NCBI GenBank assembly: GCA_021907015.1
Contig: CP091064.1
Span: 2,418,001 to 2,482,000, forward strand
Reading direction: 5' to 3'
Source: Pectobacterium sp. PL152
GTDB taxonomy: Bacteria > Pseudomonadota > Gammaproteobacteria > Enterobacterales > Enterobacteriaceae
Length of the DNA: 64,000 bases
Shown: in pieces, positions 23,930 through 36,138 of the stretch
Position numbering within the stretch: position 1 is the first letter of the stretch
Layout of the letters: every line of letters starts with the position of its first letter
Program-made: the position numbers and the translations under genes
The notes under the pieces: generated by a model
Told to the model about the DNA's origin: nothing
The model's input: the letters and a program-made list of their open reading frames with translations, nothing else
The model's database searches: none

Positions 23930-25564
23930 ATGGATTCGCAACGCAATCTTCTTCTCATCGCTCTGCTATTCGTAACCTTTATGCTTTGGCAGGCTTGGGA
24001 AACGGATAAAAATCCGCCAACCACCACGCAAGCCATACAGCAGGCGACGAACGCAGTGACCGGTGATGCTAACAACCAGGGCGTACCAGCCAGCGGTCAA
24101 GGCAAGCTGATCACGGTGAAAACCGACGTACTGTCGCTGACAATCAACACGCGTGGCGGCGACGTCGAGCAAGCGCACCTGCTGGCTTACCCGGATACAC
24201 TGGGTTCAGATAAACCTTTCCATCTGCTGGAAACCACATCAGAGTTTGTCTATCAGGCTCAGAGCGGTTTGACTGGCAAAAACGGCCCGGACAACCCGGC
24301 TAACGGCCCGCGTCCGCTGTTTACCACCACACAAGATAGCTTCGAACTGGCTGATGGCCAGAACGAACTGCGCATTCCGATGACGTACACCGCTGCGGAC
24401 GGCGTAACCTATACCAAAACGTTTGTTCTGAAACGTGGCGACTATGCACTGAACGTTGACTACAGCGTCAACAACACCAGCGCGCAGCCTCTGGAACTCA
24501 CGCTGTTCGGTCAGTTAAAACAGTCTATCGAATTGCCTAAGCACCGTGACACCGGCAGCAGCAACTTTGCACTGCACACCTACCGTGGCGCGGCGTTTTC
24601 TTCCAGCGAAGACAAGTACAAAAAGTACAGCTTCAGCGACATGGACGAAAACCTGAACATCACGACCAACAGTGGTTGGGTGGCGATGCTGCAACAGTAC
24701 TTCGCAACTGCGTGGATTCCAACGACGGCAGGCGCGAATACGTTCTATACCAATAAGCTGGGCAACGGTCAGGCTGCAATTGGCTTCAAGGCTGCACCCG
24801 TTGTGGTTGCCGCGGGCAGTCAACAGAATCTGAACGCCACCCTGTGGGTCGGCCCGGAAATTCAGGACAAGATGGCTGCTGTCGCGCCGCACCTAGACCT
24901 GACTGTAGATTACGGTTGGCTGTGGTTTATTTCTCAGCCGCTGTTTAAGCTGCTGAAATTCCTGCACGGCTTTATCGGCAACTGGGGCTTCTCCATCATT
25001 GCCATTACCTTTATCGTACGTGGCGTGATGTATCCACTGACGAAAGCGCAATACACCTCAATGGCGAAAATGCGCTTGCTGCAACCTAAATTGCAGGCAA
25101 TGCGTGAGCGTATTGGTGATGACAAACAGCGCATGAGTCAGGAAATGATGGCGCTGTACAAGTCAGAGAAAGTGAACCCGCTGGGCGGTTGCTTCCCGCT
25201 GCTGATTCAGATGCCAATCTTCCTGGCGCTGTATTACATGCTGATGGGCTCCGTTGAACTGCGCCACGCACCGTTCGCGCTGTGGATTCATGACCTGTCT
25301 GCACAAGACCCGTACTACATTCTGCCGATCCTGATGGGCGTGACGATGTTCTTCATCCAGAAGATGTCACCAACCACCGTGACCGACCCAATGCAGCAGA
25401 AGATCATGACCTACATGCCGGTCATCTTTACGGTCTTCTTCCTGTGGTTCCCGTCAGGTCTGGTTATGTACTACATCGTTAGTAACCTGGTTACCATTCT
25501 CCAGCAGCAGTTGATCTACCGCGGTCTGGAAAAACGTGGTTTGCATAGCCGCGAGAAAAAGTAA
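23930..25564 (+). CDS. yidC: Membrane protein insertase YidC
   Basis: 544 residues. First transmembrane segment at about 6-22, a large periplasmic beta-supersandwich domain (about 60-340), then five C-terminal transmembrane segments (350-530) containing the conserved [20 protein letters not shown] cytoplasmic region with the essential arginine. Inserts small membrane proteins such as F0c alone and assists SecYEG. Length differs from E. coli (548) by only a few residues. Frame intact, and followed by a strong terminator. Confidence 0.98.
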   Translation: MDSQRNLLLIALLFVTFMLWQAWETDKNPPTTTQAIQQATNAVTGDANNQGVPASGQGKLITVKTDVLSLTINTRGGDVEQAHLLAYPDTLGSDKPFHLLETTSEFVYQAQSGLTGKNGPDNPANGPRPLFTTTQDSFELADGQNELRIPMTYTAADGVTYTKTFVLKRGDYALNVDYSVNNTSAQPLELTLFGQLKQSIELPKHRDTGSSNFALHTYRGAAFSSSEDKYKKYSFSDMDENLNITTNSGWVAMLQQYFATAWIPTTAGANTFYTNKLGNGQAAIGFKAAPVVVAAGSQQNLNATLWVGPEIQDKMAAVAPHLDLTVDYGWLWFISQPLFKLLKFLHGFIGNWGFSIIAITFIVRGVMYPLTKAQYTSMAKMRLLQPKLQAMRERIGDDKQRMSQEMMALYKSEKVNPLGGCFPLLIQMPIFLALYYMLMGSVELRHAPFALWIHDLSAQDPYYILPILMGVTMFFIQKMSPTTVTDPMQQKIMTYMPVIFTVFFLWFPSGLVMYYIVSNLVTILQQQLIYRGLEKRGLHSREKK

Positions 25565-25594
25565 TCCGGTTGATGGCTAACCGATAGAAAGCGT

Positions 25595-25622
25595 AAGGCG
25601 GTCATTGACCGCCTTATTTTTT
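25595..25622 (+). terminator. Rho-independent terminator after yidC
   Basis: Stem AAGGCGGTCA / TGACCGCCTT followed by ATTTTTT. It separates yidC from mnmE, which starts about 70 bp later. Confidence 0.85.
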
Positions 25623-25693
25623 AATAGGCTGTTTTATCAGCCAACGATACGTAAAATAGCCTGCCAGACAGGCATCAATGCAGAGAGAACATC

Positions 25694-27057
25694 ATGAGTA
25701 ATACCGACACCATCGTCGCCCAAGCCACGCCACCGGGACGCGGAGGCGTGGGTATTTTACGCGTGTCAGGACGGGCCGCCGCCGAGGTGGCACAGGCCGT
25801 TCTGGGTAAGCTCCCTAAACCGCGTCACGCCGATTACCTGCCGTTCCGCGATGCCAACGGCACCACGCTCGATCAGGGTATCGCCCTCTGGTTTCCCGGC
25901 CCGAACTCCTTTACCGGTGAAGACGTATTAGAGCTTCAGGGTCACGGCGGTCCGGTTATTCTTGATTTGCTCCTGCAACGTATTCTGACACTGCCCAACG
26001 TGCGCATTGCACGCCCCGGCGAATTCTCCGAGCGTGCCTTCCTGAACGACAAACTCGATCTTGCGCAGGCAGAAGCTATTGCTGACCTGATTGACGCCAG
26101 TTCGGAACAGGCCGCTCGATCAGCGCTGAACTCTCTGCAAGGCGTATTCTCCACCCGTATAAATCAGTTAGTGGAAGCACTTACTCACCTGCGAATCTAC
26201 GTCGAGGCTGCCATCGACTTCCCAGATGAAGAGATCGACTTTCTCTCCGATGGCAAAATTGAAGCGCAGTTAAATGGTGTGATGGCCGATCTGGATGCCG
26301 TCCGAGCCGAAGCACATCAGGGAAGCCTGTTGCGTGAAGGGATGAAAGTCGTAATTGCAGGTCGCCCTAATGCCGGTAAATCCAGCTTACTCAATGCGTT
26401 AGCAGGCCGTGAAGCCGCCATTGTGACGGATATCGCCGGAACCACGCGTGACGTACTACGTGAACACATCCATATCGACGGCATGCCGCTGCATATCATC
26501 GACACCGCCGGGCTACGCGATGCCAGCGATGAAGTCGAACGCATTGGTATTGAGCGCGCCTGGCAGGAAATCGAACAAGCCGATCGTGTGCTGTTCATGG
26601 TAGACGGGACCACCACGCAGGCGACCGAACCTGAGCAGATCTGGCCGGAATTTATAGCGCGTCTGCCAAAAACGCTGCCGATTACCGTGGTACGCAACAA
26701 AGCCGATGTAACGGGTGAAATGCTTGGCATCGAAGATGTGAATACTCACTCACTTATCCGACTGTCCGCCCGTACAGGTGAAGGCATCGATACACTGCGC
26801 GACCATCTCAAACAAAGCATGGGATTCACCAGCAACACGGAAGGCGGTTTCCTGGCTCGACGTCGTCATCTGCAAGCGCTGGAACTGGCTGCACAGCATC
26901 TGATTCAGGGAAAGAACAACTGGTGAGCGCCTACGCGGGCGAACTGCTGGCAGAAGAACTGCGGCTGGCACAGCAGTCCCTGAGTGAAATCACCGGCGAA
27001 TTCACCTCCGACGATCTGTTAGGCCGTATTTTCTCGAGCTTCTGTATTGGGAAGTGA
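25694..27057 (+). pseudogene. mnmE: tRNA modification GTPase MnmE (TrmE), frame broken once near the 3' end
   Basis: N-terminal folate-binding domain ([20 protein letters not shown]), helical domain, inserted G domain with Walker [18 protein letters not shown] near 217-233, DTAGLRD and NKAD, and the C-terminal CIGK with the conserved cysteine. With MnmG it installs the cmnm5 group on wobble uridine 34. As read the protein stops at 26926 after GKNNW; one A added to the A3 at 26911-26913 gives [18 protein letters not shown] and a total of 454 residues, the E. coli length. Probably a sequence error: loss would remove the essential C-terminal helices and the CIGK motif. Confidence 0.92.
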
Positions 27058-27091
27058 CGCTGAGTTCGTAAGCATCCATTCACTTCCGCTG

Positions 27092-27126
27092 ATCTCGCAT
27101 AGCTGATTGTTATGCGAGATTTTTTG
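27092..27126 (+). terminator. Rho-independent terminator after mnmE
   Basis: Perfect 10-bp stem ATCTCGCATA / TATGCGAGAT with a 9-base loop and a T5 tail, 35 bp after the repaired mnmE stop. It marks the boundary to the defence island. Confidence 0.9.
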
Positions 27127-27333
27127 TTCCATTGACAGCAATCAAAACCTGCTTAGAACCAAGGGTTTTTGTGTCGGTGGATTAATTCAGCTCCTGTGGC
27201 TAGTGTAAAACAGCAGACAATGGGTTAGTTTCACTGTAACACGGTGTCAGTTACGTTCAGGCGACCGAATTTCTGGCGATGCTGGATGATATACATGGAG
27301 ATACTCTGTCAATGAACCAGGAAGATTCTAGGC

Positions 27334-30128
27334 ATGTCTAAAACCGAGGCACAGACACGCGCCGCCCTGATTGACCAGCAGCTCGCACAGTCAGGTTGGA
27401 ACGTCAAACACCCGACCCAGGTCATCGAAGAATTCAACATCCTCACGGTCAAACCTACGGGAGTTGCCGAGCCCTCCCCTTCCTATCAGAGTCATCAGTT
27501 CAGCGATTACGTCTTGCTGGGCAAGGATGGCAAGCCTCTGGCCGTGATCGAAGCCAAGAATATTGGCCGTGATGCAGCATTGGGGCGAGAGCAAGCCAAA
27601 CAGTATTGCTACAACATCCAGAAGCAACTGGGAGGAGAACTACCATTCTGCTTCTACAGCAACGGCCTTGAACACTATTTCTGGGAGCTTGAGAACACTC
27701 CACCCCGCAAAGTCGTTGGCTTTCCAACACGCGACGATCTGGAGCGTTTTGCCTACATCCGCCGTAATCGTAAACCGCTCACACAGGCCTTCATCAACAC
27801 GTCGATTGCCGGACGTGATTACCAAATCCACGCCATTCGCGCGGTACTTGAAGGCATCGAGCAGAAAAACGCGATTTCCTGCTGGTAATGGCTACGGGTA
27901 CAGGTAAAACACGCACCTGCATTGCCATGGTCGATGCGCTGATGCGCGCAGGCCACGCCGAGAAGGTGTTGTTCCTGGTCGACCGCATAGCTCTGCGCGA
28001 GCAAGCCTTAGCAGCATTTAAAGAACATTTGCCCAGTGAACCACGGTGGCCTAACGTGGGCGAAAAATTATCGCCAAGGATCGTCGCATTTACGTAGCCA
28101 CCTACCCAACGATGCTCAACATCATCCGCGATGAAGCCCAGCATTTATCACCGCATTTTTCGACTTCATCATCGTGGATGAAAGCCACCGCTCCATCTAC
28201 AACACCTACGGCGAAGTCATTAATTATTTCAAAACGATCACCCTAGGTCTAACAGCTACACCGACTGATATTATTGACCATAACACCTTTGAGCTCTTCC
28301 ATTGTGAGGATGGCCTCCCCACCTTTGCCTACACGTTCGAAGAAGCTGTCGACCGTAAACCACCTTATCTCTGCAACTTCCAGGTCATGAAGATCCAGAC
28401 CAAGTTTCAGATGGAGGGCATCAGCAAGCGCACCATCTCGCTGGAAGACCAGAAAAAGCTCATTCTGCAGGGTAAAGACATCGAAGAGATCAACTTTGAA
28501 GGTTCCCAACTTGAAAAACAGGTGATCAACAAAGGTACCAATACCTAATCGTCAGGGAGTTCATGGAAGAGAGCGTCAAAGATGCCAACGGTGTATTGCC
28601 CGGCAAGACGATCTTCTTCTGCACTTCCAAGGCCCATGCCCGCCGTGTCGAAGAAATATTCGACAAACTCTATCCACAATACCATGGTGAGCTGGCGAAG
28701 GTACTGGTATCAGATGACCCACGTGTCTATGGCAAGAACGGCCTGCTGGATCAATTTACCCACAACGACATGCCACGCATCGCAATCAGCGTAGACATGC
28801 TCGATACGGGTATCGACGTGCGTGAAATCGTTAATTTGGTGTTTGCCAAACCGGTATATTCCTACACCAAGTTCTGGCAGATGATCGGGCGTGGTACGCG
28901 TCTGCTGGAAACCAGCAAACCCAACCCCTGGTGTACAGAGAAAGAGGTATTCCTAATCCTCGACTGCTGGGACAACTTCGAATACTTCAAGCTGCAGCCC
29001 AAAGGCAAGGCGCTCAAGGCTCAGTTACCACTACCCGTGCGTTTAGTGGGTCTGCGTCTGGACAAGATCGACAAAGCCATTGCGTGTGACCATGATGACA
29101 TTGCCACACGCGAAATTATAAAGCTGCGTCAGCAGATCTCAGCATTGCCCAGTAACGCCGTGGTGATCAAGGACGCCGCTACTGCATTGGCTCGGCTGGA
29201 GGAAGAAAATTTCTGGAAAAATCTGACGCCTCAGAAGCTAGAATTTCTGCGAGCCGAGATCAAGCCGCTGTTCTGCATCGTATCGGAAACTGATTTCAAG
29301 GCCATGCGTTTCGAGCGCGATGTGCTCGAATACTCACTGGCGATACTCAACGAAGACAAAGAGCAGGCCAACACACTCAAAGATGGTATCGTCGAGCAGA
29401 TCGGCGAGTTGCCGCTGTCAGTCAGCTTCGTCAAGCAGCAGGAAACGTTGATTCATACCGCGCAGACCAGCCACTACTGGGCCAAGACTGATGAAGATAC
29501 TTTCGATGAACTGGTGGCAAAACTCGCCCCGTTGATGAAATTCCGTGAACAGAGCACAAGTTCCGGGCCAGTACATCTGGATCTCACTGATGTTCTGCAT
29601 AATAAAGAAATGGTCGAATTCGGTCCGCAGCATGAAGCCATCAGCACCAGCCGCTACCGTGAGATGGTCGAGGCGATGATAGCCGAACTTACCGCACACA
29701 ACCCAGTGCTGCAGAAAATCAAGAATGGCGAGGTAGTGAGCGAAGAGGAGGCCGGCCAACTGGCCGAGCTGCTGCAGGACGAGCATCCACACATCACTGA
29801 AGATCTTCTGCGCCAGATCTATAAGAACCGCAAGGCACGCTTCATCCAGTTCATCCGCCATATCCTCGGTATCCACGTGTTGCAGAGCTTCCCAGATGAA
29901 GTCAGTGCTGCATTTGATCAGTTCATCCGAGCCCACACCACCTTGTCTAGCCGCCAGATGGAATTTCTCAATCTATTGAAGAACTTCATTATTGAGCGCG
30001 AAAAAGTGGAGAAGAAAGACCTGATCGACGCCCCCTTCACAGTTATTCACCCACAAGGCATTCGTGGCGTATTCAATCTGGCGGAAATCAATGAAATTCT
30101 GCAACTGACCGAGAATCTGGCAGCGTGA
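27334..30128 (+). pseudogene. hsdR: Type I restriction endonuclease subunit R (HsdR), frame broken four times
   Basis: Repaired length 932 residues. The N-terminal nuclease has the PD-(D/E)xK-type core DYVLLGKDGKPLAVIEAKN near 50-72. The helicase motor follows: Walker A MATGTGKTRT near 186, VDESHRS as motif II, TATPTD as motif III, and QMIGRGTRLL as motif VI; the C-terminal third fits the EcoEI-type R-subunit tail. Breaks are at A5 27865-27869, A5 28063-28067, T5 28156-28160 and CC 28544-28545; one extra base in each run restores a continuous frame. HsdR translocates DNA and cuts far from unmethylated sites. First gene of hsdR-dinD-hsdM-hsdS. As read only fragments would be made. Confidence 0.88.
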
Positions 30129-30156
30129 TGGCAAATGACACAACAGGAGAAACTGA

Positions 30157-31025
30157 ATGGAATCCCATATTATTCAACAGCTAAAAAGTCACTTTGATGA
30201 CTTGAGCCACATCATCCCCGAAGATGGGATCGAGTTTTGGTTTGCCCGCGATCTGATGGAACCGCTCGGCTACGCCCGCTGGGAGAACTTCCAAACGGCA
30301 ATCATGCGGGCAATAGAGTCATGCAAAACAACGGGCTATGAAGAAACAGACCATTTTCGTGGCGTCACGAAAATGGTCAGAATCGGGAGTGGCGCAGATC
30401 GATCGGTCGAAGACTTTATGCTCACCCGCTATGCCTGCTACCTCATTGCCCAGAATGGCGACCCGCGCAAGGAAGCCATCGCCTTTGCCCAGAGCTACTT
30501 TGCCATCCAGACCCGCAAGCAAGAATTGATAGAAGATCGCATGCGCCTGCAAGCCAGGTTGGATGCTCGCGAGCGCCTGAGGGAGTCAGAAAAAACGCTG
30601 TCGCAAAACCTCTATGAACGCGGCATTGACGACAAGGGCTTTGGCCGCATCCGCTCCAAAGGCGATGCCGCACTGTTCGGTGGCAACACTACACAGATGA
30701 TGAAAGATCGTTACGGTATTACTCAGGCCCGTCCACTGGCAGACTTTCTGCCAACGCTGACCATTGCAGCCAAGAACCTTGCCACCGAGATGACCAACCA
30801 CAACGTTATGCAGGAACAACTGCATGGGGAACCGACGATCACCCGTGAGCATGAGCAGAACAACCGCAGCGTGCGCGACATGCTCGGCCAACGCGGCATC
30901 CAACCCGAACAACTCCCTGCAGAAGAAGACATAAAAAGCTGGAGCGTCGCGTTAAGGCGGAAGAAAAGAAACTGCTCAAGAAAACCGGTAAACTCCCGGC
31001 TTATAAACACCAAGACAAAGACTGA
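30157..31025 (+). pseudogene. dinD: DinD-family DNA-damage-inducible protein, frame broken near its end
   Basis: 289 residues after adding one A to the A5 at 30933-30937; as read the frame runs into a wrong tail ending at 31062. The N-terminal half is a BRO-N/KilA-N-like DNA-binding module (EFWFARDLMEPLGYARWENF), followed by a helical region and the family motif RSKGDAALFGGNTTQMM near 168-184. E. coli DinD modulates RecA filaments and is SOS-induced. Here the gene is placed between hsdR and hsdM, 29 bp after the former, with a good AGGAG site but no visible LexA box, so it is expressed with the restriction operon. Confidence 0.85.
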
Positions 31026-31042
31026 ATCGAGAAACCGGAACC

Positions 31043-32708
31043 ATGCTGCAAAACAACCCTGACCTGCAAAGCGCCATCAAACGTCTCTGGGACAAATTCT
31101 GGAGCGGTGGCATCAGCAATCCACTCACCGCCATCGAACAGATCACCTATCTGCTGTTCATGAAACGACTGGACGAGTTGGATCAGAAACGGCAGGCCGA
31201 TGCTGAATGGACCAATGATAAATACACCTCCAAGTTCGCTGGCACTTGGATTCCTCCTGAATACCGCAATCAGCCTAATGCAGAGCAATTTGCTATCGAC
31301 AAGAGCGAACTGCGTTGGAGTAGCTTTAAACGCAAACATGCTGAAGAAATGCTCCAACTAGTTCAGGGCAAGGTATTCCCCTTTCTGAAAGACCTGAACA
31401 GCGCTGAATCCAATTTCACTCGCCATATGAAGAATGCGGTATTCATCATCCCCAAGCCAACGCTGCTGGTGGAAGCGGTGAAAACCATCGACGACATTTT
31501 CGAAATAATGGAGAGGGACTCTCAAGAAAAAGGCCAAGCATTTCAGGACATCCAGGGGGATGTCTATGAATTCCTACTGTCAGAAATTGCCACCTCCGGC
31601 AAGAACGGCCAGTTCCGCACCCCGCGCCACATCATCAAGCTGATGGCCGATCTGGTGCAGCCGAAACTGGGCCAGCGCATCGCCGACCCGGCCTGCGGCA
31701 CTGGCGGCTTTTTGCTGGGTGCCTATCAATATATCGTCACCCAATTGGCTATCGAAAGCGGTGAGAAAGACCTTGTTCCCGATGAAGATGGTTTTATCCG
31801 CACCTCGGTGGCAGCCGGGTTAACCCGCAAGGTGCAGCTCTCTGCAGGGAAGTCTGTACGGCTACGATATCGACGCCACCATGGTGCGTCTGGGCCTGAT
31901 GAACCTAATGATGCACGGTATCGACGAGCCATACATCGACTATCAGGACACCCTGAGCAAGAGCTACACCGAGGAAGCCAAATACGACATCGTGCTGGTA
32001 ACCCACCGTTTACCGGCAGTATCGATAAGGGTGACATCAACGAAAACCTGCAACTCTCCACGACAAAGACCGAGCTGCTGTTTGTCGAGAATATCTATCG
32101 TCTGCTGAAAAAGGCGGCACCGCCTGCGTGATCGTACCGCAGGGCGTACTGTTTGGCTCCGCTAAGGCCTTCAAAGATCTACGCCAAACGTTGGTGGAAC
32201 GCTGCGACCTCAAGGCTGTCATCACCGCGCCCAGCGGCGTGTTCAAACCCTATGCCGGGGTCAGCACCGCCATTTTGCTATTCACCAAGGTCTGGGGCAA
32301 AAGGACAAAGTTGCCAAACCCGCTACGGAGCATGTCTGGTTCTATGAGATGGCCGCAGATGGCTATTCGCTGGATGACAAACGCACTAAACAGGAAGGTT
32401 ATGGCGACCTGCAGGACATCATTGCCAAGTACCACGCCCGCGATGCAGCGGCTATTCCTGATGACAAAAGCGACCGTACCACCACGTGTTTTATGGTGCC
32501 GCGAACCGAAATTGAGGCAGAGAACTACGATCTCTCTCTATCGCGCTACAAGCAGGATGTATTTGAGGAAGAACAGTACGACAAACCAAGTGTGATTCTG
32601 GATCGGCTGATTCAGGCAGAAGTGGGCGATGTGAAAGAGACAGACCTGGCCAAGGTGCAGAGCGGCATCATGCGTGAGTTGCTGGAACTGAAGGGGATGG
32701 TGGGATGA
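31043..32708 (+). pseudogene. hsdM: Type I DNA methyltransferase subunit M (HsdM), frame broken four times
   Basis: Repaired length 556 residues. N-terminal helical HsdM_N domain (to about 150), then the N6-adenine methyltransferase with FRTPRHIIKLMADLV, the AdoMet motif DPACGTGGFLLGA near 215, and the catalytic NPPF. The NPPF codons are split by a missing A at 32000-32001. Other breaks: a lost AG near 31845, A5 32108-32112 and A4 32299-32302. M2S methylates adenine in a bipartite site and protects the host from HsdR. Its stop overlaps the hsdS start (ATGA). Confidence 0.88.
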
Positions 32709-34338
32709 GGATTGACTCTCTTTCGACTGTCATTGCAGCCCTTGAATCGGGAAAACGGCCAAAAGGCGGCGTATCTAGCGCAACCGGCACGGTTCAAGCC
32801 TTGGTGGAGAACACCTGAACAACGACGGTGGCTTCCGCCTAGGGAATCTTAAATATATTGACGAGGAATTCTTCACGAACCTGAAAAGCGGAATCGTAAG
32901 AAAGAATGACATTTTGATAGTTAAAGACGGTGCAACTACGGGTAAGGTAAGTTATGTCAGTTCGGATTTCCCTTTTGAACGAGCAGCCATTAATGAGCAC
33001 CTTTTCGCGCTCACTGTCGACAGTGCGATTGCACATCCTCGATACGTTTTTAGCTTCTTGAAATCTCCACAAGGCCAGAAGGAAATTCTGAAGGATTTTC
33101 GAGGTGCTGCAATTGGTGGTATCTCTCGAGGCTTTGCTAAATTAGCAAAAATCCCCCTACCTTCCCCCAACGACCAAATCCGCATTGTCCATCTGCTTGA
33201 CAAGGTGGAGGGGCTTATAGCCCAGCGCAAACAACACCTGCGACAGCTCGATGAGCTGCTCAAAAGCGTGTTTCTGGAGATGTTTGGCGATCCGGTGCGG
33301 AATGAGAAGGGGTGGAATAATATTCAATTTTCCGAATTACTCGCCGAAATTGAAAGTGGAAAGAGTCCTAAGTGTGAAGCCAGAAGAGCCGAACCCGGTG
33401 AATGGGGGTGCTCAAACTGAGCGCAGTAACACATTGCAAATTCGATGAGACTGAAAATAAAGCACTGCCAAACGACGTAGCCCCATCATCACGTGATGAA
33501 ATCAAAGCAGGAGATTTGCTGTTTAGCAGGAAAAACACCTACGAGTTAGTAGCTGCTTGCGCTTATGTTTTTAGTACTAGGCCAAAGCTTCTGATGCCAG
33601 ATCTCATTTTCCGCTTTATTTTCAAACAGGGCGTAGGAATAAATCCAATCTTTATATGGAAACTACTTACTTGTGATTCACAACGTAAGGCCATTCAATC
33701 GCTAGCAGCGGGCGCTGCTGGCTCGATGCCAAATATTTCAAAGACGAATCTAAAGACAGCCAGTTTGCCGATCCCCCGTTAACTTTGCAAAACCAATTCG
33801 CCACCATTGTCGAAAAAGTAGAAAGCATAAAATCCCGCTACCAACAAAGCCTCACCGAGCTGGAAGCCCTTTACGGCGCACTCAGTCAGCAGGCCTTCAA
33901 GGGCGAATTGGATCTGTCGCGTGTGCCTCTCCCCGATCAACCAGTTCCCCAGTTACCACCCGAATTCACGTCGCCAAGCCGGAAGAAGAAGCGCATGCTA
34001 TCCACTTACCTGCTCCTGACAACCTACCAGCAACATTGCAAAATATCGAAGCTCGCAACACATTGATAACGCAATGGCTGGAGGTTTATCTTAGACAACT
34101 TTCCAGCACACCGTTTTCAGTGCAAGACTTTATGGCAATGGCACAAGAACGGCTGGTCGAACTGAACCCAGACAATGACATCAAACTAGGCGCAAGCGAC
34201 TACGAGAGCATCAAAAAATGGGTGTTCAAAGCGATAGATGCAGGCCGTCTTAAACAGACTCAAAACATCGCTTACTATAGCGAAAATGGATCACCAGTCT
34301 TAGGTAACGCTATCGAATTAAAGGCCGTTTCAGCATGA
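32705..34338 (+). pseudogene. hsdS: Type I specificity subunit S (HsdS), frame broken four times
   Basis: Repaired length 545 residues. Two target-recognition domains, each followed by a conserved helix: the first ends at LLDKVEGLIAQRKQHLRQLDEL near 175, the second at VEKVESIKSRYQQSLTELEAL near 375. A C-terminal extension of about 145 residues follows (IEARNTLITQWLEVYLRQL), seen in a subset of S subunits. Breaks at C 32795, G5 33404-33408, C5 33773-33777 and TT 33965-33966 each need one base. The domains set the two half-sites of the DNA target, which cannot be predicted here. It overlaps the next ATPase gene by four bases. Confidence 0.85.
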
Positions 34339-36133
34339 AGCTGCTACGCCTCAAGATCACGGACCCGGCAGGCTTTCGTAGCCTGCCTTATGGTTTTGAA
34401 CACCACTTCCGTACCGAATGGGGCTTACAGGAAGAACTAGCCCAACCTGAAGGTTTCGAGCCCTTCATCTGTGCAGGCCTCAACGGCAGCGGCAAATCCA
34501 ACCTACTTGAAGCGCTAGCAGCGATCTTCTTTCAGTTAGAAGTGCAGCGAGTACGCCGCAATTTTCTGCCCGAAACTTTTCAGTACGACCCCGATGACAA
34601 TCCTGAGGGCATAAAAGATCATGAAGGCAATCCCAACGCCTATGAGCTGGAATACCTCATCACGTTGCCGGAAGAATACCGCTCTTCCGGCAGCCCAGCA
34701 TTCGCCCACGTAGTCGTCATTAAAGAGCCGGACAAATCGCCTTGGCTAGGCAGGAAGAAAAATGAAGCGTCGCCGGTTGAGGAGTTTTCTTTCAGCCGAT
34801 TCAATGATGAAGAACGCGACTTACTGCTGCCGCAGTATGTTCTGGGCTACTCCTCTGGTGAAAACGAGATTCTCAGCCTGCCGTTTTTCAAGATGCGTTT
34901 CATCCAGTTTGATGAATACTGGGATGCCTTAACTAGGAAAAGTTCTTATCCCGGCCATCCCGATACACGGCTAGCCTATCTGGACAACGGTTTCAGCCAG
35001 GCCATCCTATTGTGCAATCTGCTGTTTCAAGATGAGACTACGCTCCAACCCTTCCGTGAGGATGTCGGTATCGAGGAACTGCGGGAATTCCGCATCATTC
35101 TGCGCCGCAGCGTACCGATCACGCATCAGCAGCTTGCAGACTTCACTTCAGGTGAGCACGTGTTGCCTACTGAAATACAGGATGGTCACTTTACCGATAG
35201 CGATATGGTTTATCGTGATCTGGAAACTGGCGATTACCGGCTTAATTTGCTTCAGGGGCTTGAGGCCGATGAACGCACCGCTATTGTAGGAAAGCTTAAA
35301 CGTTGTGCCACGCTGCATTTTCACGATGAAGCGACGGATACGTTAATTCTGGACTACAGAGTGAATGGCGCCACCCGACAGGCTTTTCAAGAAAACTTCG
35401 ATGGTTCGGCACTGGCGCTATTCCAGGCATTTCAAGTATTGCTATCGCTCAATCTTTATACGGTGAGTGATACGCTCAAGGCCGATCTGTATCGTTCAAA
35501 CAGCCACTACGTCAGCGAAACGGTGCCAACGCTAGCCTCCGATCAGCGCATCATGCGCTTTAAAAATTTTTACTTTACGAAGCAAGGCGTAGAAAAACCG
35601 ATGCTGCTCAAGGAACTGTCTGACGGCGAGCACCAGTTGCTGCACAGCCTCGGTCTGTGTCTGCTGTTCCGCGAAACCAACAGCTTGTTTCTATTAGACG
35701 AACCCGAAACACACTTCAACCCGCACTGGCGTGCCAGCTTCATCACCCGCCTGCGTCAATGCCTGTCGTCTACGGGGAAGGCAAATCAGGAGATGCTGAT
35801 CACTACCCATACGCCTTTCCTGATCTCCGACAGCAAGCCAGAAAAGGTACTGGTGTTTGCCAAGGACCAAGCCAGCGGTACGGTCAGCATTAGCAAGCCG
35901 ACCTACAACACGCTGGGGGCGTCGATCAACAAGATCACGCATGAAACTTTCGGGAAACATGAAACTATTGGAGAAGTTGCTCAACAATTATTGGAACAAT
36001 TAATCAGTGATCCGATGTCGAAAACCGACCCTTATGGCCTTGCTCGCAACATCATGAAGACTATAGGAGACTCAATTGAACGTACGCTAGCCGTACATAC
36101 CTTGGTACAGGCGAAAAAGTCGATAAGGAGTAG
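34335..36133 (+). pseudogene. Restriction-associated AAA/ABC-type ATPase (PtuA-like), frame slip at its very end
   Basis: About 600 residues. Walker A GLNGSGKSNLLEALAA at about 49-64, an ABC-type signature ELSDGEHQLLHSLG near 428, Walker B SLFLLDEPETHFNP near 450, and a switch histidine in TTHTPFLIS near 490: the layout of SMC/RecF/OLD-like defence ATPases such as Septu PtuA. One A added to the A5 at 36114-36118 gives a stop at 36133, six bases before the next gene and overlapping its AAGGAG; as read the frame continues to 36155. It starts with a 4-bp overlap with hsdS, so it is translated with the restriction genes. Probably works with the HNH protein that follows. Confidence 0.82.
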
Positions 36134-36138
36134 GACTG

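Noticed and set aside
27279-27341. Small frame of about 20 codons overlapping the hsdR start, possible leader peptide
   Set aside because: Too short, no ribosome site and no recognisable pattern; it may be a remnant but cannot be supported.
27334-34338. Phase variation of the restriction genes through homopolymer slippage
   Set aside because: The runs are short (2-6 bases), scattered over every gene and four per gene; phase-variable genes normally have one long tract. Sequence error explains the pattern better.
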